A stretch of 29,483 nucleotides of DNA from contig JAZLDA010000008.1 of the NCBI GenBank assembly GCA_045614505.1, positions 1 through 29,483 on the forward strand, written 5' to 3'. Shown piece by piece: positions 5,468 to 15,261 of the stretch. Source of the DNA: SIG607 sp045614505. Its GTDB lineage: Bacteria > Bacillota > Clostridia > Oscillospirales > Acutalibacteraceae. Both the position numbers and the translations under genes were made by a program. The notes under the pieces were generated by a model. It saw only the letters and a program-made list of their open reading frames with translations. It was not told the origin of the DNA and ran no database searches. Every line of letters starts with the position of its first letter. Within the stretch, counting starts at the first letter, position 1.

Positions 5468-7897
5468 TTGTATAAGGTAGCTCGAGTCGTCATTGACGGC
5501 GCAACAAGCACGTTTGACAGACAGTACTCCTATGTTTTGCCCGAAAGTCTGTCTCATAAATGTACGGCAGGAATGAGGGTTGTAGTTCCTTTTGGACGCT
5601 CAAATCTCAAAAAACAGGGCTTTGTAATGTCCACAGAGGATTCACGGAATGTCGACGGCCTCAAATCAGTAATTTCGGTTTTTGATTCCGCTCCGGTTCT
5701 TAATGATGAAATGATTCGTCTGTGCGAATGGATGAGAAATCAGACCTTTTGTACTTATTTTGATGCTATACATGCGGTTTTGCCTGCAGGTATAGGTATG
5801 AAAATGGTAGAGTCATATAAGGCGGTGCCGGAATTCGATATTTTAGCTCTTAATGAGCGTCAGCTGGCTGTGTATTCGTTTCTCCTTAAAAAGGGTACAG
5901 ATGTAAAAAAGGAAGGAATAATCAAGGCTTTCTCTTTAGAGGATGATTCTTTGCTTTCCTCTCTTTGTGAAATTGGTGCCGTTATTAAGGAAAACGGTGC
6001 GGTGCAGAAGCTTACAGACGCTACTATGAAAATGGTGAGGCTTAAGATTTCTGCCGATGAAATCGAAGACTTTAAGATTACTTCGCGTCAGCGTGAGGTT
6101 GTTGATTATCTTCTGGTCGCAAATGAAGCCTCTGTTAAGGAAATAATGTATTACACAGGGGTAAGCTCATCAGTTATCGAGACTTTAGAAAAGCACGGTG
6201 CGGTTTACACTTACGAAAAAGAGGTTTTCCGTTTACCCCATAATTTCACCGAGTCAGGTAGCAGATCTGAAATCGAGCTTACCGACGAGCAGTTGCAGGT
6301 TTACGGTGAGCTTAAAGACAAGCTGGGAACAGAGAAGGGCGCTTGCTCTCTTCTTTACGGTGTTACCGGAAGCGGTAAAACACAGGTGTTTTTAAAGCTT
6401 GTCGATGAGGTTATTGATTCCGGCAAAAGCGTTATAGTTATGGTGCCGGAAATTTCCCTGACACCGCAAACGCTTTCTCTTTTCGGTGAGCGTTACGGAA
6501 ACAAGGTTGCTGTTTTTCACAGCGCTATGTCCGGGGGACAGCGAATGGATGAGTGGAAAAGGGTAAAAAACGGTCAGGCAGTGGTTGCTATCGGCACCCG
6601 CTCTGCAGTTTTTGCGCCTGTCAGTAATCTCGGTCTGATTGTTATGGATGAAGAGCAGGAGCACACCTATAAATCTGAACAGTCTCCCCGTTTTCACGCC
6701 CGTAATATTGCAAAATTCCGTGTAAATTACCATAACGCCCTTTTGCTTCTTGCTTCCGCTACTCCGTCTATGGAATCCTATTTTTCCGCTCAGAACGGAA
6801 AATACAGCCTTCACAGACTAAATCAGCGATTCGGCGGGGCACAGCTTCCCGATGTCACTACAGTTGATATGAAGTCTGAGATTTTCTCCGGTAACAATGG
6901 ATGTATCAGCCGAAGACTTGCCGATGAACTCGAAACGGTGTTAAAGGATAAAAAGCAGGCAATATTGCTTCTTAACAGAAGAGGGTATAATACCTATATA
7001 TCCTGTCCTGTGTGCGGCTATGTTGCAACCTGTCCCAACTGCAGTATTTCAATGACCTACCATAGTGCAAATAAGCGGCTCATGTGTCACTACTGCGGTC
7101 ATTCTGCGCCGGTAGAGAAAAACTGTCCCGAATGCGGCAGTGAGCATCTGCGCTTTTACGGTATGGGAACCCAAAAGGTTGAGGATGAGCTTAAAATGCT
7201 GTTCCCCGATGCTAAAGTTTTGCGGCTTGATGCCGACAGCACTATGTCCAGAGATTCCTTTTCAAATTATCTCAGCCGTTTTGCAAAAGGTGAATATGAT
7301 ATTATGCTTGGAACACAAATGGTGGCAAAGGGACTTAATTTCCCTAATGTCACTCTCGTGGGAGTTATCGGTGCTGATCAGGCTATGTACAGCGAGGATT
7401 ACCGAAGCTTTGAGCGTACTTTTTCCTTGCTAACACAGGTGGTGGGTCGTGCAGGCAGAGGAGGATACTCCGGAAAAGCCATTGTGCAGACTGTTTCTCC
7501 CGACAGTAATCTTTTTCACCTTGCCGTTAAACAGGACTATGATGCTTTCTACAGTGACGAAATACTAACAAGAAAAATGATGGTTTATCCGCCTTTTTGT
7601 GATATAGCTCTTCTTTCCGTATCTTCTACTGATAGAGAAGAGGCAATGAAGGCAATAGATAAAATCTTTAATAATATAAAAGAATTACTTGAAAGTGAAT
7701 ACAGTGACGTAAAGCTGGTTATTCTCGGCCCCTCAGCCGCAGCAGTGCCGAAAATCAATTTGCGTTACCGTTTCAGAATGATTATTAAATGCAGATTTAA
7801 TTCGAGATTCCGCGAAATGATAAGAAAAGCAATGGATATTCGCAGAACAGGTGACACTTCTGTATTTATCGATATTAACCCCGAATCGGTTATTTAG
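5468..7897 (+). CDS. priA: Primosomal replication-restart helicase PriA
   Basis: An 809-aa DEAD-type 3'-5' helicase that recognises stalled forks and reloads the replicative helicase. The order is the 3'-DNA-binding domain (residues ~1-110), a winged helix, Walker A 'GVTGSGKT' (298-305), DEEQ box (394-397), a zinc-binding insertion with paired cysteines ('CPVC' from 513, then CPNC, CHYC, CPEC), and the helicase motif 'QVVGRAGRGG'. The length equals B. subtilis PriA (~805 aa). The start is TTG 5468, seven bases after GGGAGGAGG. An ATG at 5461 abuts the SD and reads only MSVV before a stop, so it is not the start. Confidence 0.96.
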   Translation: MYKVARVVIDGATSTFDRQYSYVLPESLSHKCTAGMRVVVPFGRSNLKKQGFVMSTEDSRNVDGLKSVISVFDSAPVLNDEMIRLCEWMRNQTFCTYFDAIHAVLPAGIGMKMVESYKAVPEFDILALNERQLAVYSFLLKKGTDVKKEGIIKAFSLEDDSLLSSLCEIGAVIKENGAVQKLTDATMKMVRLKISADEIEDFKITSRQREVVDYLLVANEASVKEIMYYTGVSSSVIETLEKHGAVYTYEKEVFRLPHNFTESGSRSEIELTDEQLQVYGELKDKLGTEKGACSLLYGVTGSGKTQVFLKLVDEVIDSGKSVIVMVPEISLTPQTLSLFGERYGNKVAVFHSAMSGGQRMDEWKRVKNGQAVVAIGTRSAVFAPVSNLGLIVMDEEQEHTYKSEQSPRFHARNIAKFRVNYHNALLLLASATPSMESYFSAQNGKYSLHRLNQRFGGAQLPDVTTVDMKSEIFSGNNGCISRRLADELETVLKDKKQAILLLNRRGYNTYISCPVCGYVATCPNCSISMTYHSANKRLMCHYCGHSAPVEKNCPECGSEHLRFYGMGTQKVEDELKMLFPDAKVLRLDADSTMSRDSFSNYLSRFAKGEYDIMLGTQMVAKGLNFPNVTLVGVIGADQAMYSEDYRSFERTFSLLTQVVGRAGRGGYSGKAIVQTVSPDSNLFHLAVKQDYDAFYSDEILTRKMMVYPPFCDIALLSVSSTDREEAMKAIDKIFNNIKELLESEYSDVKLVILGPSAAAVPKINLRYRFRMIIKCRFNSRFREMIRKAMDIRRTGDTSVFIDINPESVI

Positions 7898-7905
7898 GAG
7901 GATAT

Positions 7906-8343
7906 ATGGCAATTCGTGAAATAACCAAATACGGCAAGGACCCGATTCTCAGGAAGGTCTGCCGTTCACAGCTTAATTTTGATGAGCGGCTCGCTCAGAT
8001 TCTTGATGATATGGCTGATACAATGTATAAAGCAGACGGTGTAGGACTTGCAGCTCCCCAAATCGGAATTCTTCGCCGTTATTGTGTTATTGATATAGGT
8101 GAGGGAATTGTGGAGCTTATAAACCCCGTAATTATGGAACAAAGCGGTGAGCAGACCGGTCAGGAAGGCTGTTTGTCAGTCCCCGGCAAATACGAAGACG
8201 TAAAGCGCCCTATGTATGTCAAGGTACGAGCTCAGAACCGTCACGGCGAAAACATAGTCGTTGAGGGAGAGGGTCTTATGGCGCGCGCTCTGTGTCACGA
8301 AATTGAACACCTTGACGGTGTATTATTCATTGACAAACTTTGA
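7906..8343 (+). CDS. def: Peptide deformylase
   Basis: A 145-aa metalloenzyme that removes the formyl group from nascent proteins at the ribosome. All three motifs are intact: 'GVGLAAPQIG' (residues 45-54), 'EGCLSVPG' with metal ligand Cys89, and 'HEIEHLDG' with ligands His131 and His135 and catalytic Glu132. It is short, like the type found in many Clostridia. A strong SD (AGGAGG) sits at the end of priA. It lies directly before fmt, which makes the formylated initiator that Def later processes. Confidence 0.97.
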   Translation: MAIREITKYGKDPILRKVCRSQLNFDERLAQILDDMADTMYKADGVGLAAPQIGILRRYCVIDIGEGIVELINPVIMEQSGEQTGQEGCLSVPGKYEDVKRPMYVKVRAQNRHGENIVVEGEGLMARALCHEIEHLDGVLFIDKL

Positions 8344-8357
8344 TTTAAGAGGTAATT

Positions 8358-9299
8358 ATGAAGATTGTTTTTATGGGTACTCCTCAGTACTCGGTTGCAT
8401 CTTTAAAGGCAATAATAAATGCAGGGCATAATGTTGCGGCTGTGTTTTGTCAGCCTGATAAACCGGTGGGAAGAAAAAGAATACTCACTCCTCCTCCTGT
8501 AAAAATCTTTGCTCAGGAGCATGGAATAGAAGTGTATCAGCCGGAGAGTGTGCGTACCGATGAAGCCTATGAAATACTTAAAAGCATTTCTCCCGATGCT
8601 ATCGTTGTTGTTGCATACGGCAAAATTCTTCCCGAAAGAATACTTGATTTGCCGAAATACGGATGTATTAACGGACACGCTTCAATTCTGCCAAAATACC
8701 GAGGAGCTTCTCCTATTCAGTGGGCGATTGTTTCGGGAGAAACCGAAACAGGTGTAACTGCCCAGCGTATGGATAAGGGAATTGACACCGGTGATATACT
8801 GGGTGTTTCTAAATTAAAAATTGAGCCTGATGAAACAAGTGACGAGCTCTTCGAAAGACTTTCGCTAGTGACAGCAGAGCTTCTCCTTGAAACCCTTGAA
8901 AGAGCAGAGCAGGGAACACTTAAGTGCATTAAACAAAATGAAGATGAAGCGTCATACGCTCCCATAATTACCAAAGAAATGGCGCTGATTGACTTTAACA
9001 AGCCTGCTAAGGACATATTCAATTTGGTACGAGGCTTTAATTCCTGGCCTGTAGCATACTGTTATTTAGACGGCAAACGCTTTAAAATATACTCATGTGA
9101 GGTCTACGGAACGTCAAATGCCGCGCCCGGAACCGTTGTTGATGAAGCGTCGCTTACGGTCTCCTGCGGAGACGGTAACTGTATCGTTTTAAAGGAAATT
9201 CAGCTGGAAGGCGGCAAGCGTATGTCTGCGGAGGATTTCCTGAAAGGCAAAAAACTTCCGGTAGGTACGGTTTTTACTCAAGGTGAAAGCTGTGGCTAA
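8358..9299 (+). CDS. fmt: Methionyl-tRNA formyltransferase
   Basis: A 313-aa enzyme that transfers a formyl group from 10-formyl-THF to Met-tRNAfMet. The catalytic triad of the formyltransferase fold is visible as Asn105 and His107 in 'INGHASILPKYRGASPI' and Asp143 in 'GIDTGD'. The C-terminal ~100 residues form the tRNA-binding OB-like domain ('FNSWPVAYCYL', later 'GGKRMSAEDFLKGKKL'). The length matches the family (~310-315 aa). The SD is 'AAGAGGTAATT' before the ATG. It overlaps the rsmB start by 8 nt. Confidence 0.97.
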   Translation: MKIVFMGTPQYSVASLKAIINAGHNVAAVFCQPDKPVGRKRILTPPPVKIFAQEHGIEVYQPESVRTDEAYEILKSISPDAIVVVAYGKILPERILDLPKYGCINGHASILPKYRGASPIQWAIVSGETETGVTAQRMDKGIDTGDILGVSKLKIEPDETSDELFERLSLVTAELLLETLERAEQGTLKCIKQNEDEASYAPIITKEMALIDFNKPAKDIFNLVRGFNSWPVAYCYLDGKRFKIYSCEVYGTSNAAPGTVVDEASLTVSCGDGNCIVLKEIQLEGGKRMSAEDFLKGKKLPVGTVFTQGESCG

Positions 9300-10560
9300 T
9301 GCAAGAAAAATTGCCGTTAATGCTTTGCTGAGGGTGGAGCAGGACGGTGCATATTCAAATTTGATTCTCGGTCAGCTTCTTTCCCGATTTGAAGTATCTA
9401 AAGAAGATAAAGCGCTGGCTTCGGCAATATTTTACGGTGTTTTAGACAGACTTATAACAATAGATTACTATATTAATAAGCTGAGCAAATTACCTGTAAA
9501 AAAGCTTCAGCCGTTAACTCGGCAGGTGCTCAGAACAGCGCTATATCAGATTTATTATATGGATAGAATCCCCAAAAGTGCGGCTGTTAATGAGGCGGTA
9601 AAGCTTATTAAGAAATCCGGTGAAAACCGTAACAGCGGGTATGTAAATGCAGTGCTGAGAAGTGCTGTTTCGTCACATATTGATTTGCCCAGCGGCAAAG
9701 ATTTATATTCTTTGTCTATCAGATATTCCTGTCCACAGTGGATACTAAGTGATTTGATTAGTGATTACGGAGCAGAGCAGACAGAAAAGATTCTTGAGGC
9801 GTATCTGCTTCCAGCTAATATCTCTTTAAGGGTCAATACTCTTAAAATTACTCCTGCGGAGCTTAAAAGACGTTTCGCTGAGCAGGGTGTAGAACTTAAA
9901 GAAAACGAAATTGAAAACAGTTTTGAGCTTTGCACCGGCATTGATTTTACAGGTAATAATCTGTTCGGTGATGGACTCTTTCATATTCAGGATATTTCTT
10001 CTCAAAGATGCGCACTTGCTCTAAATGCTAAAAAGGGAGAGAGAATTCTCGATGTGTGCGCTGCCCCCGGCGGAAAGTCCTTTACTATAGCGCAGACTAT
10101 GAGCGATATCGGTGAAATCTTTTCCTGTGATTTATACGAAAACAGAGTTTCTCTTATAGAGCAGGGTGCCCAAAGACTGGGTATAAAAAGCATTAAAGCT
10201 ATAAAAAATGATGCTTCTCGATTTAATCCTGCTCTCGGATATTTCGATGCGGTTTTATGTGATGTTCCTTGCTCCGGCCTCGGCGTTATCCGCAGAAAAC
10301 CGGAGATTAAATATAAGCCTGCAGATGATTTTGATTCACTTTCAAAAATACAGCTTGATATTTTAAAAACTTCTTCCGGTTATGTGAAATCGGGCGGCAG
10401 ACTTCTTTATTCTACCTGCACAATCAGAAAGGCAGAGAATGAGGAAATAGTTAATGCTTTTCTGCATCAAAATAAAGATTTTAGGTGTGAATTTATGCAC
10501 ACCGATATACCATCATATGAGAGTGACGGTTTTTTCCGTGCTTTGCTGGTAAGAAAGTAA
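9292..10560 (+). CDS. rsmB: 16S rRNA m5C967 methyltransferase RsmB
   Basis: A 422-aa SAM-dependent methyltransferase for 16S rRNA. An N-terminal NusB-like RNA-binding domain (residues ~1-140, 'NLILGQLL...KEDKALASAIFYGVLD') is followed by the Rossmann methyltransferase fold: SAM motif 'LDVCAAPGGKS', Cys327 in 'DVPCSGLG' and Cys376 in 'YSTCTI'. These are the two cysteines of the m5C RNA methyltransferase mechanism. I prefer GTG 9292, six bases after AAGGTG inside fmt; an in-frame GTG at 9283 would add three residues and overlap the SD. Length is slightly under B. subtilis RsmB (447 aa). Confidence 0.94.
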   Translation: MANARKIAVNALLRVEQDGAYSNLILGQLLSRFEVSKEDKALASAIFYGVLDRLITIDYYINKLSKLPVKKLQPLTRQVLRTALYQIYYMDRIPKSAAVNEAVKLIKKSGENRNSGYVNAVLRSAVSSHIDLPSGKDLYSLSIRYSCPQWILSDLISDYGAEQTEKILEAYLLPANISLRVNTLKITPAELKRRFAEQGVELKENEIENSFELCTGIDFTGNNLFGDGLFHIQDISSQRCALALNAKKGERILDVCAAPGGKSFTIAQTMSDIGEIFSCDLYENRVSLIEQGAQRLGIKSIKAIKNDASRFNPALGYFDAVLCDVPCSGLGVIRRKPEIKYKPADDFDSLSKIQLDILKTSSGYVKSGGRLLYSTCTIRKAENEEIVNAFLHQNKDFRCEFMHTDIPSYESDGFFRALLVRK

Positions 10561-10579
10561 ACAGGTGGTGAGTTGACCC

Positions 10580-11617
10580 GTGAAAATTGATATTAAGTCA
10601 ATGACTGTATCGGAAATTTCCGATTTAATGAAGGAAATGGGTCAGCCCTCGTTCAGAGCTGAACAGATTTTTAAATGGCTTCATTCCGGCACGGTCTCAT
10701 TTGATGAAATGTCCAATCTCTCCAAGGAACTGAGAAGTGAGCTTTCTGAACGCTGTTACATTGCCGATGTGAGCATTGTAAAGAGGCTGGAATCGGCAAT
10801 AGACGGTACCGTTAAATATCTTTACAGACTTTATGACGGCGAAACCATAGAATCGGTTTTAATGAAATATAATCACGGCTATACGGTTTGTATTTCTACC
10901 CAGGTCGGCTGCAGAATGGGGTGTAAATTCTGCGCTTCGGGAATAGGAGGACTCATTAGAAATCTTACCGCATCGGAAATGCTTTCCCAGATAATGGCGT
11001 CAGAGAGGGACAACGGTATCAGAGTTTCCAATGTTGTAATGATGGGTATGGGCGAGCCCCTTGATAATTTTGACAACAGTACGCGGTTTTTAAGGCTTGT
11101 GTCAGACAGTAAAGGAATGAATATAGGACTCAGACATATTTCACTTTCTACTTCGGGTGTAGTAAGCGGTATAGAGAAACTTGCTGAGTTTAATATGCCA
11201 ATTACTCTTTCAATATCTCTTCACGCTCCGAGTGATGATATAAGAAGCAGGACGATGCCGGTTAACAATAAATGGAATATTGATACTTTACTTAAAGCCT
11301 GCAAGGCATATCAGAAGGTTACCACAAGGCGTATTTCCTTTGAATATGCAATGATTGATGGAGTTAATGATTCGGTAGAATGTGCTTTACTTTTGGCGAA
11401 AAAACTAAAGGGTATTATGTGTCATGTGAATTTAATACCGGCTAATCCCGTAGTTGAGACCGATTTTAAAAAATCAGATAATAAAATAATAGAGCGCTTT
11501 AAATGCACGCTGGAAAGCTGTGGAATTACTGCTACAATCAGGCGTACCTTAGGCGCAGATATAAATGCTTCCTGCGGACAACTTCGACGAAGTATAACAG
11601 GAAAGGAGGATGTATAG
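10580..11617 (+). CDS. rlmN: Dual-specificity 23S rRNA/tRNA m2A methyltransferase RlmN
   Basis: A 345-aa radical-SAM enzyme that methylates C2 of A2503 in 23S rRNA and A37 in some tRNAs. The CxxxCxxC cluster motif is 'CRMGCKFC' (Cys111, 115, 118). 'GMGEPLDNF' is the SAM-binding glycine-rich motif, and the second catalytic cysteine near the C-terminus is Cys332 in 'DINASCGQL'. The N-terminal accessory domain ('GQPSFRAEQIFKWLH') is complete. The start is GTG 10580 with 'AGGTGGTGAG' upstream. No cfr-specific features were seen, and the housekeeping position supports RlmN. Confidence 0.96.
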   Translation: MKIDIKSMTVSEISDLMKEMGQPSFRAEQIFKWLHSGTVSFDEMSNLSKELRSELSERCYIADVSIVKRLESAIDGTVKYLYRLYDGETIESVLMKYNHGYTVCISTQVGCRMGCKFCASGIGGLIRNLTASEMLSQIMASERDNGIRVSNVVMMGMGEPLDNFDNSTRFLRLVSDSKGMNIGLRHISLSTSGVVSGIEKLAEFNMPITLSISLHAPSDDIRSRTMPVNNKWNIDTLLKACKAYQKVTTRRISFEYAMIDGVNDSVECALLLAKKLKGIMCHVNLIPANPVVETDFKKSDNKIIERFKCTLESCGITATIRRTLGADINASCGQLRRSITGKEDV

Positions 11618-11618
11618 T

Positions 11619-12344
11619 ATGCAGATTTACGGAAAAAGTGACAAAGGCTTGTTAAGAGAAACCAATCAGGATGCCTTCACTTATGAAGTTCTTTCTGAAA
11701 ATGCTTTTTTTGCCGTTGTTTGTGACGGAATGGGCGGAGCCAATGCCGGAAATGTTGCAAGTGAGTATGCTGTGCGAGTGATAAGTGACTATCTTTTGCG
11801 TTCCTACAAAAGCGGAATGAGTTCTGCGCAGATAGAAAACATTATGCGTTCGGCTGTATATTCCGCTAATACTGCAGTATTTCAGGCGGCAGGTAAAGAT
11901 GAAAGCCTTAAAGGTATGGGAACCACGGCGGTTCTGTTGCTTATAGAAGGAAATACCGGTTACATCCTTCATATTGGTGACAGCAGAGCCTACAGCTATT
12001 CGAGAAGTATACTATCTCAGCTTACAGTCGACCACTCTGTTGTACAGAATATGATTGACAGCGGAGAAATAACTCCCGATGAAGCAAAAATTCATCCGAG
12101 TAAAAATATAATTACCCGAGCACTCGGTGTAGCAAATGAAGTACACGGCGATTTGGATTTTATAGACCTTAATGCAGACGATATTATCTTGCTTTGCAGT
12201 GACGGTCTGTCAAACTTTGTTAGTGTTGAGGATATTTCACAAGCACTTGATGAATTTGATGAAAATATTGCCTCAAAGCTTATTGATAAAGCAAACGCCG
12301 GCGGCGGCGGTGACAACATCACCGCAGTTGTCATTAAAATATAA
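11619..12344 (+). CDS. prpC: PP2C-family Ser/Thr protein phosphatase (Stp/PrpC)
   Basis: A 241-aa metal-dependent phosphatase that reverses phosphorylation by the adjacent PASTA kinase. PP2C motifs are in order: 'GLLRETNQDAF', 'CDGMGGANAG' (metal Asp36), 'LTVDHSVVQ', 'ITRALG', 'LLCSDGLSNFV' (Asp195) and 'GGGDNITAVV' (Asp232). I chose ATG 11619, nine bases after AAGGAGG. An ATG at 11610 directly abuts the SD and is unlikely. It starts one base after the rlmN stop. There is no membrane segment, so it acts in the cytosol, as usual for PrpC. Confidence 0.95.
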   Translation: MQIYGKSDKGLLRETNQDAFTYEVLSENAFFAVVCDGMGGANAGNVASEYAVRVISDYLLRSYKSGMSSAQIENIMRSAVYSANTAVFQAAGKDESLKGMGTTAVLLLIEGNTGYILHIGDSRAYSYSRSILSQLTVDHSVVQNMIDSGEITPDEAKIHPSKNIITRALGVANEVHGDLDFIDLNADDIILLCSDGLSNFVSVEDISQALDEFDENIASKLIDKANAGGGGDNITAVVIKI

Positions 12345-12365
12345 TCGAGCGAAAGGATTATACCG

Positions 12366-14270
12366 ATGGAAAATTATGTTGGAAAAAAGCTGGATGGCCG
12401 TTATGAGTTAATCGAAGTAATAGGCGTCGGTGGAATGGCTGTTGTATACAAAGCGTATGATAATCTTGAGGACAGAACGGTAGCTGTTAAAATTCTTAAA
12501 GATGAGTATGTTTCCAATGAGGAGTTTATCCGCCGCTTTAAGAATGAGTCAAAAGCTATAGCTGTTCTTTCTCATCCCAATATCGTTAAGGTGTTTGATG
12601 TAAGCTTCGGCGAGTCCATTCAATATATTGTTATGGAGTATATTGACGGAATTACATTAAAGCAGCATATTGAACAGCAGGGAAGCCTTAGATGGAAGGA
12701 TGCGCTTAACTTTGCCGTGCAGATTTTAAGAGGCCTTCAGCATGCTCACGACAGGGGAATAGTTCACCGCGATGTTAAACCGCAGAATATAATAGTTTTG
12801 TCAGACGGCACCATAAAGGTTACCGATTTCGGTATTGCAAGATTTGCAAGAAGCGAGCAGAAAACCATAACCGACAAGGCTATCGGCTCTGTTCATTACA
12901 TCAGTCCCGAGCAGGCAAGAGGGGATAATACCGACGAAAAGTCTGATATTTATTCTCTTGGTGTAATTCTTTATGAAATGCTCACAGGGCAGCTTCCTTT
13001 CCAGGCAGAAAGTGCTGTTTCGGTTGCCATAATGCAGCTTCAACGAGAGCCGGAGCTTCCCACCGCCATTAACGGCTCTATACCCGAGGGTCTTGAGCAA
13101 ATCACTATGCACGCCATGCAGAAAAACTGTGATAAGCGTTATAAATCGGCTTCGGAAATGCTTTGTGACCTTGAGTCATTTAAGCGTGATCCTGCCGTTA
13201 CATTTGATTACGGTTTTTATGTAGATAACGACCCGACAAAGTACATCACAACAACTCCCGAGGAAAAGAATGCAAAAAAGGTGCAGTGGCTTCCCATTAT
13301 TGCCGGTATTACGGTGACATTTGTTGCCGCATTGGTTATTCTTCTTGCAATTTATATTCCCAAACTTGTGGGTCGTACTCCCGATATTGAATGTCCGGAT
13401 TTTGTTGGTATGAGACTTGAGGCAGTTCAAAACGGTGAGTATGCAGATGATTTTGAGTTTATTACCGAATTTGAACCCAGTGATGCTGAAAAAGGAATTA
13501 TTATTTCTCAGTCAATAGAGGCAGGTCGCTCAATAAAGAAAAACAATAAAATAACCTTAACCGTCAGCAGTGGAGAGAGAACGGTTATGGTTCCTGATGT
13601 GTCGGGCAAGGCTCAAGAAGTTGCAAAGAGTATGCTCGAAAAAGAGGGCTTTATACCTGAGTTTATCGAGGTTTCTGATGATGAAGTTCAGAAAGGACTT
13701 ATTATCCGAACCAATCCAGCAATTGGCTCTTCAGTGCCTGTGGGAAGCAAGATTACCGTTTATATCAGCACAGGCGAAGCAACCGCTAAAGTTAAACTTC
13801 CCGATTGTGTCGGACTTACTAAGGAAGAAGCTATAAGACTTCTTGAAAGTAAAGGCTTGGTTGTAGGAAGTATCATCGAGGCTAATTGCACCGACAGGGA
13901 ATTTTCTGCAGGTGTTGTTATGGCTCAGTCGCCTGATTATGATGCAGGAACAGAGATAGGCTTCGGCTCTGCAGTTGACCTTGTTATCAGCACGGGCAAT
14001 TTTGAGGCTTCCGTAACTATTAGTCTTCCGGGTGACACTTCTCTTGGTGTAGATACCGGTTATCTCACCATTTGGAAAGATGGTCAGTGCATTGCTACCT
14101 CCACGGTTATTGATTTCACAAAAACCACCTCTTATAATTTTGTTTTCACTTCTCCTGAGCGAGAACTTAACGGATGCGCGATTAAGGTTACTTCCGATAA
14201 GGTCAATTATGTTGATTACCATACGGCGAACATTGATTGTGCGACCGGTAAGTATACTGTGATTTCATAA
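12366..14270 (+). CDS. prkC: PASTA-domain Ser/Thr protein kinase (PrkC/Stk)
   Basis: A 634-aa membrane kinase that senses muropeptides or lipid II and signals growth or germination state. The cytosolic kinase domain (1-~270) has the Gly-rich loop 'GVGGMAVVY' (20-28), Lys42, 'HRDVKPQN' with catalytic Asp136, 'DFG' at Asp154 and 'SPEQARG' (activation loop). One transmembrane helix spans about 308-331. Outside are three PASTA repeats, beginning near 'ECPDFVGM', 'MVPDVSGK' and 'KLPDCVGL'. A C-terminal ~85-residue beta-rich tail ('ASVTISLPGDTS...KYTVIS') of the type seen in clostridial homologues closes it. It lies 21 bp after prpC. Confidence 0.96.
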   Translation: MENYVGKKLDGRYELIEVIGVGGMAVVYKAYDNLEDRTVAVKILKDEYVSNEEFIRRFKNESKAIAVLSHPNIVKVFDVSFGESIQYIVMEYIDGITLKQHIEQQGSLRWKDALNFAVQILRGLQHAHDRGIVHRDVKPQNIIVLSDGTIKVTDFGIARFARSEQKTITDKAIGSVHYISPEQARGDNTDEKSDIYSLGVILYEMLTGQLPFQAESAVSVAIMQLQREPELPTAINGSIPEGLEQITMHAMQKNCDKRYKSASEMLCDLESFKRDPAVTFDYGFYVDNDPTKYITTTPEEKNAKKVQWLPIIAGITVTFVAALVILLAIYIPKLVGRTPDIECPDFVGMRLEAVQNGEYADDFEFITEFEPSDAEKGIIISQSIEAGRSIKKNNKITLTVSSGERTVMVPDVSGKAQEVAKSMLEKEGFIPEFIEVSDDEVQKGLIIRTNPAIGSSVPVGSKITVYISTGEATAKVKLPDCVGLTKEEAIRLLESKGLVVGSIIEANCTDREFSAGVVMAQSPDYDAGTEIGFGSAVDLVISTGNFEASVTISLPGDTSLGVDTGYLTIWKDGQCIATSTVIDFTKTTSYNFVFTSPERELNGCAIKVTSDKVNYVDYHTANIDCATGKYTVIS

Positions 14271-14295
14271 AATAGTTATTAGTATGGAAGAATTT

Positions 14296-15183
14296 ATGAC
14301 AGGACTCGTTATAAAAGCAATTTCCGGATTCTATTACGTGTCTGCGGGTGACTCGGTTTATGAATGTCGTGCCCGCGGCGCATTTAGAAAGGACGGCTTT
14401 TCACCTCTTGTAGGTGATACGGTGGACTTTTCTGCAGATGCAATGTGTAAGGGTGTTATTGAAAAAATACATCCGAGAAAAAATTCGCTTGTTCGACCGG
14501 CAATAGCCAATCTTGATAAGCTTTTTATTGTTTCTTCGTATGTGACGCCTGCACCAAATCTGTTGATAATTGACCGACTTACCGCTATTTGCCACTTTTA
14601 TTCAATTACTCCGATTATTGTTTTTAATAAATGTGATCTCGGAGACTTCTCGGTCTATAAAGAAATATATGAAAAGAGCGGTTATACCACTCTCGTTGTT
14701 TCGGCGAAGAGCGGTGATGGAATTGAGCTCTTAAAAAAAGAACTTGAGGGTTGTGTTTCAGCCTTTACAGGTAATTCCGGTGTTGGCAAATCCAGCCTTC
14801 TGAATGTCTTGTTTCCAATGCTTAATTTACAAACCGGTGAAGTCAGTGATAAGCTGGGCAGAGGACGGCATACAACACGTCATACCGAACTGTTTGAACA
14901 CAGCTTTGGCGGTTATGTTGCCGATACCCCCGGATTTTCTTCTTTAGATACACAATACTTAAGCCTTGAATTTAAAGATAGTCTTGCAGAGTGCTTTCCT
15001 GATTTTTCTGAGTATCTTTCCGGTTGCCGTTTTGCAGATTGCGCCCACATAGGTGAAAAAGGCTGCAGTGTTGCTGCTGCCGTGGAAAACGGAAAAATAC
15101 AGAAAAGCCGTTTTGAGAGCTACAAAGCTGTTTTTAATGAATTAAAAGACCTGAAAGCATGGGAAAAACCCAAAAAACGATGA
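14296..15183 (+). CDS. rsgA: Ribosome small-subunit GTPase RsgA
   Basis: A 295-aa circularly permuted GTPase that checks 30S maturation. An OB fold comes first ('GFYYV...CRARGAFRK'), then G motifs in permuted order: G4 'NKCD', G5 'VSAKSG', G1 'GNSGVGKSS', and G3 'DTPGFSS'. The C-terminal zinc site is 'CRFADCAHIGEKGC'. I prefer ATG 14296, preceded by GGAAG and giving the family-like start MTGLVIKAISGFYYV; ATG 14284 would add MEEF but has no SD. In B. subtilis rpe and thiN follow; here they are absent. The downstream genes are small sporulation-associated ones. Confidence 0.93.
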   Translation: MTGLVIKAISGFYYVSAGDSVYECRARGAFRKDGFSPLVGDTVDFSADAMCKGVIEKIHPRKNSLVRPAIANLDKLFIVSSYVTPAPNLLIIDRLTAICHFYSITPIIVFNKCDLGDFSVYKEIYEKSGYTTLVVSAKSGDGIELLKKELEGCVSAFTGNSGVGKSSLLNVLFPMLNLQTGEVSDKLGRGRHTTRHTELFEHSFGGYVADTPGFSSLDTQYLSLEFKDSLAECFPDFSEYLSGCRFADCAHIGEKGCSVAAAVENGKIQKSRFESYKAVFNELKDLKAWEKPKKR

Positions 15184-15261
15184 ACACTTTTCCCCCTTTT
15201 CCGTATATTGATAATAGAAACGCTGTTGTTTTTAAATAACGGTAAAAGGGGTAGTGTGACA

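Noticed and set aside
5461..5475. ATG at 5461 as the priA start or as a leader peptide.
   Set aside because: The ATG abuts the SD and reads four codons before a stop. TTG 5468 has ideal spacing and gives the family N-terminus.
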